DNA of 64,000 bases, from contig NC_134539.1 of assembly GCF_050624435.1 (NCBI RefSeq), positions 48,392,001 to 48,456,000 on the forward strand, in the 5' to 3' direction. Made by a program: the position numbers and the translations under genes. Below the pieces are notes generated by a model. That model was given only the letters and a program-made list of their open reading frames with translations. It ran no database searches and had not been told where the DNA came from. Source of the DNA: Tenrec ecaudatus. Taxonomy: Eukaryota > Chordata > Mammalia > Afrosoricida > Tenrecidae. This document shows, one piece after another, positions 1 to 11,779 of this stretch; the first letter of the stretch is position 1; each line of letters opens with the position of its first letter.

Positions 1-4
1 CAGG

Positions 5-158
5 CTGCACATTAGCCTCACCATGGGAGCTTTAAAAATGATCAGTGCTCATGTCTCTGTCAAGACATTCACTTTAATATGAGACGGAATCTGGGCATCT
101 GTATGTTTTAATATGTCCCTCAAACAGTTCTAATGGGCAGCCAAGGTTCAGAAAGATG
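5..158. repeat. MER5A-like hAT-Charlie remnant
   Basis: The segment has the two-armed layout of the old non-autonomous hAT-Charlie element MER5A. One arm reads 'accatgggagctttaaaaa', followed by an 'atctgggcatctgtatgtt' core and a closing 'gttctaatgggcagccaagg'. It is heavily diverged and the terminal repeats are not intact. The assignment is by remembered resemblance to the mammalian consensus. Confidence 0.55.
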
Positions 159-159
159 G

Positions 160-755
160 CCTCAGGACTGGAGAGCAAAAAGGCTGCAAAGAGAAGCAAA
201 CTAGGATGGAGCACTCAGAAACAGAGATTTAGGCCCAGCAAACAGATTAACGCCCATCCCAAAATTAATATTAAAGAAAGTGTGATCATTGTACTGGACA
301 AATTATAAAGAAGAAAATCCTGTACTAAAACGAAATGTTGCATCTTTGTAGATGCAAAGAATCATGTGAAAATCCTGATATGAGGCAAGCAAAGGACATT
401 CTCGTGCAGGCATGAAACAAAACAAGGAAAGGAGTACCAGGTTGGATCAGAACCAACGCTATTTGTTTCTTAAGGGTTATCACCACATACGGAGCTAGGA
501 AGGGCTTGAATGGTTATCGCAATCCCACTGAATAACCTTTTCCACATAGTTATGCTTGAGTGCCATACCCCGCTGGCAGTCAGTTGGTCAAACTGAGTCG
601 GTGTGTGTGCGTTGCTATGAGGCTGGATGTTATGCCACTGGCATTCCCAATTCCAGGAATGGATTATTCATGGTGGATAGGTTTCAGCAGAGCTTCTAGA
701 CTAAGATTAGCTAAAAAGAAAGATCTGGCAACCTATTTCCAAAAATTAGTCAATG
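160..755. other. Unassigned sequence
   Basis: I recognise no repeat, RNA gene or coding signal here. The longest open frame in the area runs into the poly(A) tract at 771 and has no recognisable composition. Confidence 0.5.
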
Positions 756-756
756 G

Positions 757-801
757 AAACCTATGGCTCAAAAAAAAAAAAAAAGTAAAACCTATGGCTC
801 A
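757..801 (+). repeat. Poly(A)-only insertion between direct repeats
   Basis: The 14-mer aaacctatggctca occurs at 757-770 and again at 788-801. Between the copies lie only about 14 A residues plus GTA. This is what target-primed reverse transcription leaves if the incoming cDNA is aborted almost at once: a TSD enclosing just a tail. A simple local slippage duplication is the alternative. Confidence 0.6.
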
Positions 802-1035
802 CAACAGACCGTTGTCTAACTTGCATACACCTGGACCAGTCATTGAGGGGGCACACGTGCTGGAGGAGGGCATCGGTTGTCACGAGGACTGGAGAGAATG
901 AAGGAAAAACTCGGTGAGCTGCATTGGCACATCTGCACATGCTGGTAATTGTGAGGAGGACCCGGGACCAGGCAGCATTTTGTTCTGTGGTATATAAGGA
1001 AGCCATGAATCAGCATCCACTCAGCACCACCTCGC
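800..1035 (+). mobile_element. RTE (BovB/RTE1-type) 3' end fragment
   Basis: The order of blocks follows the 3' end of the afrotherian RTE: a degenerate 'ctggaggagggcatc' segment, a diverged middle, then 'ggaccaggcagcattttgttctgtgg' split over 969-1000, and a segment corresponding to the end of the reading frame. It carries stops and indels and is an old, 5'-truncated copy. A short CTGT-type repeat follows at about 1043-1055. Confidence 0.55.
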
Positions 1036-1039
1036 TACG

Positions 1040-2125
1040 TATCTGTCTGTCTGTCTACCTACAGAACGATCTGTGGGTGTGCCGAATGCAGAGCATATAG
1101 AATTTATTCTAGAAGATGTTTTCTAAACAAATCATCCATAAAATTTCCACAAAATTTATTCTAGGAAGGTACATGGAAGGAACAAGGTATGGTGCTCAAA
1201 TGGAACAATCAAGTAAGAACTCTACTTCATGGACATTTTATTTTGTCTCTGCCCTGCATCCTCCGAGAAGGAAGGAATCATGCTAAGTCCCTTTGGGTTT
1301 GACTCTGGCAAGTATGCTTCAAATATTGAGCTTTGAAATAATCAATTCATCTGTTTCTTTGTTGTTGTTTTTTTTTAATGTTTTGGAAATTCATCCTTTG
1401 CCTGTTTTCCATGACCAGGATCAAGTACGGGTTGTATGTAAGATGGTTGGCAAAACTCATCCTAAGCCAAGACAGAGCATGACCTCGTTGTCAATAATTC
1501 CTAAAAGGTGTCTTGAGGCCATTCAGTGAAGTGAGCCTTTTGTTTTCCTATTTTCCAGAGAAGGGGGCTTGGAAAGCTGAGACGAGTCCGAGTACAGTCA
1601 TTTTATTTTCAAATGTGCAGAGGGAGGAGAGAGAGGTGGCCAGCCTGGCCCTTTGCAAGGCAAAGCGCTCTTGGCTCTGAAGGAGGAAAAGACAGTCCCT
1701 CTATTGTCCAGAAACCTGCTGCCCAGGAAGGACACAGAGGGGCCACTTCTAACACTCTCCTGCCCTCATCCACTTTCAAAGGCGCAAGGAAACACAGAAG
1801 GGTTGCAGAGATTGGGTTCTATCACTTTCTGGAAGCTCTCACCCGTCTGATAACAGCTGGCATGGCCCTGGCTTGCAGAATAAAGATATGGGGTCTTTTT
1901 TTTTTTTTTTTTTTTTGCTGCGTGGGCTGCCATTTCCCCCAGTGTACTCTTTGGTTCGTCTATGTGTAGTTATAGGATTTCATTAATTAACTTTGTTTTA
2001 ATTTGGCAATTTTTGCCTCGTAAAAATATGTTCCTTTGAGGGATCTGGTACCTTTTTCCCTGTCCTCTTGCTGCCACACTGGATTTAAAAAGTCATTTGT
2101 TATTAGGAGTTTTGATACATTTTCA
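1040..2125. other. Unassigned sequence with a long poly(T) tract
   Basis: A run of about 21 T lies at roughly 1895-1916 and may be the tail of a minus-strand retrotransposon that I cannot name. I found no matching flanking duplication. The rest shows no recognised repeat or gene. Confidence 0.45.
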
Positions 2126-2129
2126 TCCA

Positions 2130-2890
2130 TGGCACTATTATTTTTTTAATTGTTTTTGTCCAGGCTCTTACAACTCTTGTTACAAATCATACATCAATTG
2201 TATCCGACATATTCGTAAATGTATTTCATCGTTCCTTTCTGGACACTTACTTTCCATTGAGCCCTTAGGATCAGCTCCTCCTTTTTTCCCTCCTGCCTCC
2301 CCCCGACCCCCCGAACTCTCGTGGCAGATTGTTAATTATTTTCAAATCTCACTCTGACCGCCATCTCCCTTCCCCTCTGGTTTCTGCTGTTCTTCCCCTT
2401 GGATGGGTGGTGGTGGTGATGGTTATGTGCCCATTCGTTGTGATTGGTGCCCCCTCCCTCCCCACCTCTCCCCACCTACTTCCCCTTACCTTTTTGGTGT
2501 CTCTAGTCCCATTCCTGTTCCTGGGATTCATGTGTTATGGGTTTTATCTCTTGCCTATACCTATGTACATGCTCCTGTTTTGTCTAGATTGGGAGGTGGC
2601 ATTGAGGTCGTGGTAGTTGGGGGTGGGGATGTCTCCAGGAAACAGAGGTATATTGAGTGGCCCATTAGTGCTGTGCTGCACCCTGATTGACTCACCCCCT
2701 CCTTGCAACCCCTCTGTGGGGGGACCATAGCACTCTTCTAAAACAGCCATTTCTCTCACTTCACCAATGACCCAGAGACAATGGGACTCCTTCATGTTCA
2801 TCACTGCCGTGGATGGAATTATGCCCTCTCTCCTCACCCCAAGACATGGTGCCAACTGGCTGGGCCTTAATCCTTCATGTTTTGGCAATT
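2130..2890 (-). mobile_element. L1 3' UTR, 5'-truncated, minus strand
   Basis: Starting from a T-rich tail near 2135, the sequence reads as the reverse complement of the L1 3' UTR seen in several other copies here: the end block 'caggctcttacaactcttg', then 'cattgagcccttaggatcag', the pyrimidine-rich block, and the segment around 2620-2720 that precedes the distal UTR. It is moderately diverged compared with the copies at 15-17 kb. No convincing TSD was found. Confidence 0.75.
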
Positions 2891-3179
2891 GTGTAAAGCC
2901 ATAATCATCGATCTCCCATTATAAAATCAGCCAGCCCAGTATGAGAGAATTGGGGCAGAACGGATGGCCCTTACTCAGGTCACAGCCCTGATCCATGGAT
3001 GGAAGGGGGTTTTCCGGCTCACTTCTCTCTCCTGTTATCTCTGGTCAGATGAAAGGGGATGGAAGCCACACCCAGGGAAGCTGCCCTTACATCTCATTAT
3101 GAAAGGACATTAGTAAAAGTAGGTAGATAGGAAATATTTTATTTAGCAATGTGATAGCTTAAAGAACAACTTGTATGTA

Positions 3180-3385
3180 TTTAGACATCATAGTGTACGG
3201 GTACTCATGGTACCCTTGCCCCAAGTTGGTTCCAGACCTATACACAATGGAACAAGACACCAGCCCTGTGCGAGGCTCACAACTGTTATATTTGGGCTCA
3301 TTGTTATAGCCGCTGTGTCAATCCACTCATCAAGAATCTTCCTTTTCTTCAGTGCATCTCAATGGAGAGAAGACCAACTGAGGAA
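3180..3385 (-). mobile_element. RTE 3' end fragment
   Basis: The reverse complement matches the last about 200 bases of the RTE reading frame. The diagnostic block 'gccgctgtgtcaatccact' is at about 3311-3329 and is preceded by the 'gggctcattgttat' stretch. The same block recurs in the RTE copies at 13.6, 30.2, 52.7 and 55.9 kb. It is truncated at about 3385. Confidence 0.7.
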
Positions 3386-3389
3386 AAAT

Positions 3390-4155
3390 TAATTTGGCAT
3401 TCTGTCCAATTTGTTTCATACTCAAGAAGAATACAGCAGGACTCATCCTTTTTAAGTCAGGCTCAAAACCAAAACACGCGGCTGACTTGGTGTTCAACTT
3501 CGTGTGGAGCCAGGAAACATTAAGTCAGAATATGAGTTCCATATTTTGTGGGATGTGTGCCCATGAAGCGCAGGTGAATAGGTTGATCCTGGAACCAGAC
3601 AGAGCTAGGGTTTTTTGATGGTAAGTAAGACTAAGCTTAACTAAGACTAACCTAAGGGAAAATGATGATGGTGATGATGACAACGTTGAAAATGATGATG
3701 AAATGCTATGAGGGAGCTTTGAGAATCGAAGGGAAAGATGTTGAGTGAGTCCTAGAAAGAAACGCACCTATGGCACTCCAAGGACTATGGCCTTCCAAGA
3801 CATGGCCAGGAAACTATAAAGGCAGCCCTTTCAATGCTTCTCAGTTTTCCTGTGTACTTAAGATTTTTATTTCAGAAATAAAAGTATTCAGCTGGCTTTC
3901 CATGGATTATATGCCTCAGGTTAAATAGGAGAGAACAAGGTACTTGAATTAATAGTCACAAAGTATATCAAATAGAGAAATGGACAAATTTGTCCAAAAG
4001 GATTACCCAAAAAGGTGAAATGGACACAAAACAGCTAAAAAATGGGTAAAGGTCGCTGCAGCTTTTTGTTACTGGTATAAACTCAAATAAACTTACCCAC
4101 GTCCATTCTTATTAAAATAAGACTTCACTCCTTAGAGATCCTGGTCTGGTATATT
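3390..4155. other. Unassigned sequence
   Basis: AT-rich with a short GATGAT-type repeat at about 3663-3703. I see no gene or named repeat. Confidence 0.45.
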
Positions 4156-4159
4156 CACT

Positions 4160-4218
4160 GATGTGCCCTAATTATCTCAAAGACACCTGACACGTGATAG
4201 GTGCTTAATTAATCTTTG
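4160..4218 (+). repeat. MIR/L2-type 3' end
   Basis: The stretch 'gataggtgcttaattaatct' followed by 'ttgttgaatg' is the typical ending of the MIR core-SINE/L2 shared tail. It is an ancient mammalian repeat, present only as a short end piece. Confidence 0.5.
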
Positions 4219-4269
4219 TTGAATGTATAAAATACCCAAAACAATCCCCCACTTTTGAAACTGAGTTAC

Positions 4270-4450
4270 CACATCGAAAACAAGTAAACAAAACCACTGC
4301 CATCAAGTCCATTCTGGCCCAGAGACCCCACGTAGGGCTCCAGGACTGTAACTCTTAGAGAAGCAAATAGCCTCATCTTTGTCTCAAGAAATGGCAGGCA
4401 GATTTGAACTGCCAACCTTTTAGTTAGCAGTCAAATGCTTATCTGACATC
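4270..4450 (-). mobile_element. AfroSINE, old copy
   Basis: The reverse complement shows the AfroSINE order: a tRNA-like head ending in 'gttggcagttcaaatctgcc', then the body with the multi-indel 'gggctccaggactgtaactc' block, then the 3' end near 'aaaaccactgccatcaagtcc' (read on the plus strand). It is diverged. Confidence 0.55.
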
Positions 4451-4489
4451 AACATCAGAATTCCTGGAGATAAATCATAAAAAACAAAG

Positions 4490-4662
4490 ATGCTCTCTGC
4501 CAATGAGTCAATGCTGACTCATAGTAAACCCCTGTGGGTTTCTGAGATTATAACTGTTTATAGGAGTAGAAAGCCCCGTCTTTCTCCAACTAGTGGTTTT
4601 GAACTGCTGACTATACAGATTTCAGCATGATATATAGCCACTAGTCACCAGGGTTCCTTCAT
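4490..4662 (-). mobile_element. AfroSINE, minus strand
   Basis: Read on the minus strand it begins 'ggaaccctggtgactagtgg', continues to a B-box-like 'cagttcaaaaccactag' and ends with the body blocks 'aaacccacaggggtttac' and 'atgagtcagcattgactca'. Those two body blocks are the standard AfroSINE 3' half. It lies only 40 bases from the previous AfroSINE in the same orientation, and the two are probably separate insertions. Confidence 0.7.
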
Positions 4663-4664
4663 AG

Positions 4665-5171
4665 ACATAGGTAAAATTTATGCCAGAGAAATTTTCATTA
4701 TTGTTATTGTTTTTAAGATGCATATGTGGGGATTATTTACTCTATGGTAAAATATTTGCATTGCTAATATACACTAGTTACTCTGTGATTCCCAACAACA
4801 AAAACAATTACTAGCTAAATGAAGTCTGCTACTGAATGCTGGGATATAGTATTCAAATGGATGATATAATAATATGAAAGGAAATGGAAAAAAAGAATTT
4901 TAACAGGTTGGCATCTTCTCAGGAGTCCAGCAGCCTAGGAGTGGCACCAATGTGTCATTAGCTCCAGACCCAAAGTGATGATCTCTGGCCTCAGTGTTTC
5001 CCTGGACTTCTCTTCCTTCCCTCTCAGCTGATGTCACCACAGAGAAGATATCCCCACAACCGTCATCAGACTGCAAGCCCGATGAGCCTCCACTCCTGCT
5101 TCCTTCACTCTTGGAGGATCACCTTTCTGCTTCTCTTAAAAAATCAGCAGCCTGAAAAAAAGGATACCTTC
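4665..5171. other. Unassigned sequence upstream of the L1
   Basis: AT-rich to 4900, then mixed. No recognised element. The L1 homology begins abruptly at about 5172. Confidence 0.45.
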
Positions 5172-6150
5172 CTGCAGAAAAATGAAGCAAGACCTTTATC
5201 TCACTCCATGCACAAGAATAAACTCAAGGTGGATCGCAGACCTCGAGGTAAAACCCCATATCATTAAGGCATTTAAAGAGGGAATTGGGACAAACCTGAG
5301 GACCTTGGCACAGGGAATACATAGGCTGTCGGAAATAGAGAAGGACACAAACACAGAGGAAGCACAAAGTGACAAAGTGGGATGTACTGAAGATAAAACA
5401 CCTGTCTGTATACATCGAAAGAATTTTCTAAGAGAGCCCACAGACTGGGAAGGCATCTTTAACAATAACACAGACAAAGGCCTTATGACTAAAACCTACA
5501 ATAGTCTGCTAGCCTACATACAATGAGAAAGAAACAAATAGCCCATTGAGGAGGTGGGCAAAGGACCTGAAGAGAAGTTTCACAAAGGTAGAAATTTGAA
5601 TGGTCAATAGATGAGAAAATGCTCCCAATCATCAGCCATAAGGGACATGCAAATTAAAATAACTATGAGATACCACCTGACACCCTCAAAGATAGCCCAA
5701 CTCAAAACATCAGAAAGCAACACGTGCTGGAGGGGCTGTGGTAAGATAGGAATTCTCATCCACTGCTGGTGGACGTGCAGGCATGTGCAGCCATTAAGGA
5801 AATCGATATGGAAATACCTAAAAAAAATTAAAATCAAGCTACCATATGACCCAGAAACCTCCCCACTGGCCATACACCCAAATATGTAAGACACAACCCA
5901 CATATAGACATCTGTGCTCCAATGTTCATCACAGCCCAATTCATAATCACAAAGAGTTGGAAACAACCGACATTTCCATTAATGGATGGATGGATTGAAA
6001 CTCTGGTTTATACATACAGTGGGTACTGTACACCTTGAAAGCACTGATGAATGCATGCATGCAGCACTTACCACCGCATGGGAAGAGTTGGAGAATATCA
6101 TACTAAGTGAAGTAAGCCACACACAACAGGGCAGGTGCAACACGAATCAC
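5172..6150 (+). pseudogene. L1 ORF2 C-terminal remnant
   Basis: The segment encodes the post-RT, C-terminal part of L1 ORF2 in several broken frames. It aligns well with the second copy at 37597-38570: both share 'gcagaaaaatgaagcaagac' at the start, the block equivalent to 'ACEHMCSLLLAL'-type downstream motifs such as 'LPYDPE', and the end block with 'MEYY'-like coding. The cysteine-containing stretch around 5725-5790 corresponds to the L1 zinc-knuckle-like CWWTC region. Stops and frameshifts make it non-functional. It is 5'-truncated, so RT and endonuclease are absent. Confidence 0.85.
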
Positions 6151-8565
6151 TGAGGTGAGCTAAAACAGCACAGGGGCAAAGGGGAAATGCCATGAAATGC
6201 ATCCATTCCCAGGATGAGGCGCAAGCACTCTGGCAGGGGTCTGACCCAACCAGGAATGCATATGGAAGCAGACAAAACGGAGGGGAGGGGGAAAAAAAGA
6301 GGACGTGGATAGTGGGGAAATAGGGCACTAACCCAGTCATGGGGACGATATTGTCTCCACAAGAACGGGAGAGAGGGACCAGACCTCAACCTGGTTTGCC
6401 AAGCCTTTAGGGCAGTGGTTCTCAACCTTCCTAATGCCGCAACCCGTTAATATAGTTCCCCATGTGTTGTCCCAGCCATAAAATTATTTTTGTTGCTACT
6501 TCATCACTGTCATTTTGCTACTGCTATGAATTGGGCAACCCCTGTGAAAGGGTCATTTGATACACACCCCCCCCCACCCAAAGGGGTTGCGACCCACGGG
6601 TTGAGAACCACTGCTTTAGGGCAACATACCAGCATGAAGTATTGAACTAACAGAGAGGTCTGCAGGGTCAGCTCAAATCCCAGTTACATTGACCCCCTCC
6701 CCAAAAGACTGCACTACAGAGGACAGTACTGGACATACAGCCTGGGGAGAGGGGCAGGTCTCCCCAGACCACACAGGAGCAAACTAAGGGAAAGAGAGAG
6801 AGTGGACCACCCCTTGGCCCACTAAGCCCCAAGGACAACACTCCTGCTCGGAGCAGCCAAGGCAAAGAAAGGATTGTACAGCTGGCCCCACCCTGCGACA
6901 CAATGTCCCCTCACTGACCCACGGTGCTACAGGTGACAGCACTGGATTCACTGTGTGGAAATTGTGCCCAGTCTGAACCACCACCACCACCACCCACACG
7001 GGGGTGAAACACGAGGGAGAGCGACAGAGTAGCAAGGGGAGCAAAGCAAACCCTGAGGGATCCCAAAAATAGGCTTCAGACTTGGAAGGCAGAGCTGGGC
7101 ACCTCAATTGGAAAACATCACAAGTGTCAGCAAACAGACCTGGAACTATTTATAGGTCCTTTTTGGTTGTTGTTCTTCTTTTTTCATATCTATCTATAGA
7201 AGATAGGCAAGATAAACAATCCTGAGGAGAAAACAACAGGACTAAAAGTTCCAGTGGGGACAGGGGAGAGGGGGAGGGAAGGGGGAAAGAGAGTGGGGAG
7301 GAACAAAATCAGGGACAAGGGAAAAATAAAAGATTTAAAATCAACGGCGAGGAAGGTGTAGAATGTCTGGTGACATTTGATCAAGTGCAACGTAGCTGAG
7401 AGGAATTACTGAGGGCTGAATGAAGGTCGAACATATAATGGGACAGGAGGAAAGTAAAGGAAACAGAGGAAAGAACTAGTAGGCAAAAGCCATTTATAAA
7501 GGTATAAATATAGGCATGTATGTATGTAAATATATTAATAGGGACATAGGTCTATGTACCTATATTTATATGTTAAGTATCAAGGTGCAGATGGACATTG
7601 AGCCCCTACTCAAGTCCTCCCTCAACGCAAAAACACTTTGTTCTAATAACCTGGCACTCTGTGATGCTCACCTTCCTGACACAATCACTGAATTCACAAT
7701 GGGTGCATAGAAAATGTGGTGAAGAAAGTTGATGGTGCCTAGTATCAGAAGATATAGAACCAGGGTCTTAAAGACTTGAAGTTAAAAAAGTAGCCATATG
7801 GTAGGGAAGCAACAAAGCCCACATGGAAGAAGCACAGCAGCTTGTGTGATCACGGGGTGTTGATGAGATCAGGTATGAGGTATCAGAAGACCCAAAACAA
7901 GCAATTATATCAATGTAAATGAGGGGGGTGGAGTGGAGAATGAAAGCCCATCTATAGACAATTGGACAACCCCTTACAGAATGGTCACAAGGAAGGGACA
8001 AGCCAGCTAGGGTGCAGTATAGCACTGATGAAACACACACATTCCTCTAGTTCTTTAATGTTTCTCTCTCCCCGCCCCCCTCCACCATCCTGACCCCAGT
8101 TCTACCTTACAGATTCAGCTAAATGGGAGCATGTGCACTGGTACAGAGAAGAGCTTTTGATACACAAAATCCAGGACAGATAAATCTCTCAGGAAGAATC
8201 ACGGGAGTAGAGATACCACGAGGGTAGGGAGAAGATTGCAGGGAGAGGGGGAATGGATTGTAATGGTCAACGCATAACCCCCTCAAAGGTGTTCGAACAA
8301 CAGAAACATGGGAGAAGGGAGACAGTGGACGATAGATATGAAAATAGTAATTTATAGTTTAACAAGGGGTCACATGGGTGAGAAGGGGGGAGGGGAAACA
8401 GAGGAGCTGATACCAAGGGCTCAAGTAGAAAGAATATGCTTTGAAAATGACGATAGCAGCTTGATACAATTGCTGTGTGGATTGTTATAAGAGATGTAAG
8501 AGGCCCCAATAAAATGATTGAAATGTAAGAGATGTAAAAGGCCCCAATAAAGTGATTCAAAATAT
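6150..8565 (+). mobile_element. L1 3' UTR, long, with duplicated tail
   Basis: This is the unusually long 3' UTR of the same L1, split by the SPIN-like insertion at 6413-6613. It includes the block with 'aagcccacatggaagaagca' near 7817 and the distal block 'ctgataccaagggctcaagt' near 8407. The last about 75 bases hold two near-copies of a 38-base unit, each with an AATAAA hexamer (about 8490-8527 and 8528-8565). The same terminal doubling is seen in L1 tails at 17.2 and 45.0 kb. Confidence 0.8.
6413..6613. mobile_element. SPIN-family-like hAT MITE (201 bp)
   Basis: The element begins CAGTGGTTCTCAACC (6413-6427) and ends with its exact inverse complement GGTTGAGAACCACTG (6599-6613). It is flanked by an identical 8-bp duplication, ctttaggg, at 6405-6412 and 6614-6621, which is the hAT TSD length. 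The internal blocks 'cctgtgaaagggtcatttg' and 'aaaggggttgcgacccac' are those I recall from SPIN_NA elements. There is no coding capacity. It sits inside an L1 3' UTR, so it is younger than that L1. URR1-like rodent hAT elements share these ends, so family assignment needs alignment. Confidence 0.88.
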
Positions 8566-11140
8566 GAACACCTATTCTGCCTTTGTTTGAAACTTCTTGA
8601 TCAATAAAACTCACAAACAAATGTTTTCTTTTAAGAAAAATAATCAGAAATCATTAAGCTTGGACTAGGAAGGAAGGTAGGGAATTGAGCAAAGAGATTG
8701 ATGACTTTCACCCAAAAATCCTTTCTTTATTCCTTTTTCATTAGAAGGAAATATACTGTCACCTAAAGGCAGGCTCTCCACCTCTCAGGCATTCCTTCAG
8801 CAAATCAGCTCTTCTTTATTGGGTCTTCATTGTCACCCACCACCCCCATTTTTACATGGGTCCTCTTTTCTAGACAACAGGCCAGCTCATCTTTCGCTTT
8901 CCTACAACTACGTTCATGACCTCTCCCCTCCAATCAAGCACTCTTTCTGCCTGTGCTCTCAGTGACCGCCTGCTTGCAAAGGTGATCTAGACTCACCGCC
9001 TCCCCTTCCCACTCACTCCAGAAAAGCAAACAGTCTTCCAACATGTTATTGAAACTACTGAGACAAAGTCCACCATGACCACCAATTGCAAGATCCACCA
9101 TCTGCTATGAAATCATTATGCAACCTGAACTTCGTGCCTTGTCTCTCACCTGGACCTCCACTTCGTCCACCACTGTGAGATTCTGGTTGTTTTGTCTAGT
9201 TTATTCACTCAGAAAGCATATACTAAGCACCTTTCCTAAATATAAAAATGATACCCGAACTACAAACGTGAATATAAAATACTAGAAATATGAAAGAGCA
9301 CCAGCTCTAAAGGCAGTATTATAACCTGGAGTGAATTCTGGAAGAGTGGAAGGCTATTGGCCAAAACACCTGCTGGAAAAAAACCTACAGAATATTAACT
9401 GTAGTTCAGTTAGAATTATGCTCATGTTAATATTCATTTATTCCAAATATTCTGTAGTTTTGTGGAAGTTGAGTTGTACAATGGTTGGAGGTTGGAATCA
9501 ACCCAGAGGAAGAAAAGCCACTTAAAAAAAATTCCTATTTTAAAAAACAACAACAGCCACTGAAAACCTTACAGGGGGAATTCTATTTAGCACTGTTCTA
9601 CTCAGACATCACGAAGTTGCAGGTCAGAGTCAAATCAAAAGCAGTGGGGAGGTTAACGATTTGGGTGAAAGATACTTTTCTAAATATCTTTATAATTTTT
9701 ATATAAATCTAAATCTGTTCCAAAATAAAAGATCTGTAAAGTGAATAAAATATGCTTCCTTGTCTACAGGGATCTCACCATGATCCACTGTCTTGGAATA
9801 GATGAGATAGATGTTGGAAAAAATTTATGAACCACTGAAGTAAATCAGGAGTAAATACAGACACCAATCTGCTTTCATCCACAGTTTCCCCCATCGCATG
9901 TTGCACAGTTTGCCATGTATCCTTGGACTATGTCATAGGCATTCCATATAAATAGGAGAGAGGCACATCCAAGGGTGAATTTTTACACATTCCTAGATAA
10001 TAACTTTTGAGGTTTGGGAAAGACCCAGAAAACTATAAGCCAACTCAAGCTAAATCACTTTCTAAGAAGCGGAACGCTAATATATCATCTACATACTTGC
10101 AATGTTTGAAAGAGTTCGTGCCAGAGAGGTGATTGCTCCTTTCTGATTGTCTAACTGCCAGGATTCCTGAAAATGGCATTTTAATGAAGGGTTTCCACGG
10201 CCCCCTCTTCAAGCAGACTTTGATGTGGTTGAAAATTTATTTCTCTCCCAAGTGTAGACAAGGCACCAATTAACTCACATAGAGCACTCTTGCTGTCTCC
10301 CAGCTTGGAGTTTATTATGGTTACCACGCAGCGTCTTAGCCCATTGTCTCACCGCCTGGTAGGCTTGCCTCCTACAGACTCAACGTAATTTCATAACCAT
10401 CTTTCTGCTTTCTCCTTCTTTTTAAAATATGTCCATCTTTCATTTTTCCACAAATGCTCTCATAGTAGTAAGGGGTATAAACCGAGGAAAAGGGTGAGAT
10501 AGACAAGCTGCTTCATCAATCAATGGAGTCTGCGATAGTGTTGGTTTTATTAACTGTGGCGTGCATTTACCCAGACCTACAACCTAACACATAAAGGTAC
10601 AAGATAAATAAATACATGTCTAAGAATTTGGAGTTTAATGGTAGAAATTGCCATGCTCATAGCTATAGAATAGGAGGAAATGTAAATTAGAACTATGCCC
10701 TGAATTTTCTTGTTTTGTTTTTATGGTGACAGTTACATTTAAAAAAATGCTTTCATACACAAGGGCACTGCCTCTTGGTTAAATGGGAGTTATGTCAGTC
10801 TGTGAATTTAAGGCTTTTTTTATTCTGGTGATTGGAAAAATCATTAAGAAAGTTAAGGAAAAGTAATTGAAACAAACCTTGGAGACACTGAGCCTCTGCT
10901 GCGGCTTCAGTTTGCTGACTCGGGCTCTCTCTTCCTATCCCAGTTAAGGTATCAGGAAACTACAAGAAAAAGAATCCACATGATTTCACTGCATCACGTG
11001 ACCACACCTAGCTGCAAAGGCAACTGCTAAATAGTGTCTAGCTGAGCAGCCTTTTTGCCCTTCTAAAACTCCTAGGACTAACAAGTAGATGTAGAGAAGA
11101 ATTCTTGGGAAGAATTACAAGTCTCTGCCAGTGAAGGTAA
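8566..11140. other. Largely unassigned sequence
   Basis: No gene recognised. A possible very old AfroSINE body fragment lies at about 9545-9655, around 'ccactgaaaaccttacaggg' and 'tcagagtcaaat', but it is too diverged to call with confidence. The remainder is AT-rich and unremarkable. Confidence 0.4.
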
Positions 11141-11147
11141 AGGTGAT

Positions 11148-11335
11148 GATGGAGGGAATCCCCAGGTGGCACAACCAGCTACGCACTTGCCTGCTAACCC
11201 AAAGACTGGCCGTTTGAACCCACCCAGAAGCACGGTGGCAGAGGCGTGTTGAAGTGCTTCTGAAAATTCGGTGGAGCATAGTTCAACTCTGCAACGCATG
11301 GGGTCTCTAGGAATCAGAATCAACTCTGTGGCCAC
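11148..11335 (+). mobile_element. AfroSINE, older copy
   Basis: A tRNA-like head from 'gaatccccaggtggcacaac' leads to a B-box-like 'ggccgtttgaaccca', then a body with 'agttcaactctgcaacgcat' and 'ggaatcagaatcaactctg'. The order and spacing fit the AfroSINE subtype whose body has the 'gcagttctactctg' block. Confidence 0.65.
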
Positions 11336-11779
11336 CGGTATGGTACTACTGTTGAGTTTTGCCTCCACGTGGGAGGGAAGAGAGTTCATGGCTGCTGGGG
11401 CAAAGCCTTTCTCTTCCACACAGACTCTCCAGAACTCTAGAACGGGAACTGTATATTCCAGATGCATACGACATCTTTCACTTAGGCAGCCCACAGAGAC
11501 TGGAAACTCAACCTACACGAGACACACCCTGCTACCTATATCCTGGTACCCACTCTCCTGCTCTTCCTACCCACCCCCAACTTCTTCCTTTCATAAAAGA
11601 ACACTAAAATTTCAACTGGGAGTTTCTGTTATGCCAGACTATCCTGGAATCCTAACAAATGCAGGATTCCTTGCCTCCCTGAAGGCCTCTAAGTATATAG
11701 TCGCAAAGGCCACTGAGTTGCCCAAACCAAAAAGAAGTTGGCCCTGATTCCTTGCTCTTCTCTTAAAAGTAGGCTGTGG

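Noticed and set aside
11271..11747. 158-codon open frame
   Set aside because: Its start is inside an AfroSINE and it runs into the ERVL region. No domain or coding context is recognisable.
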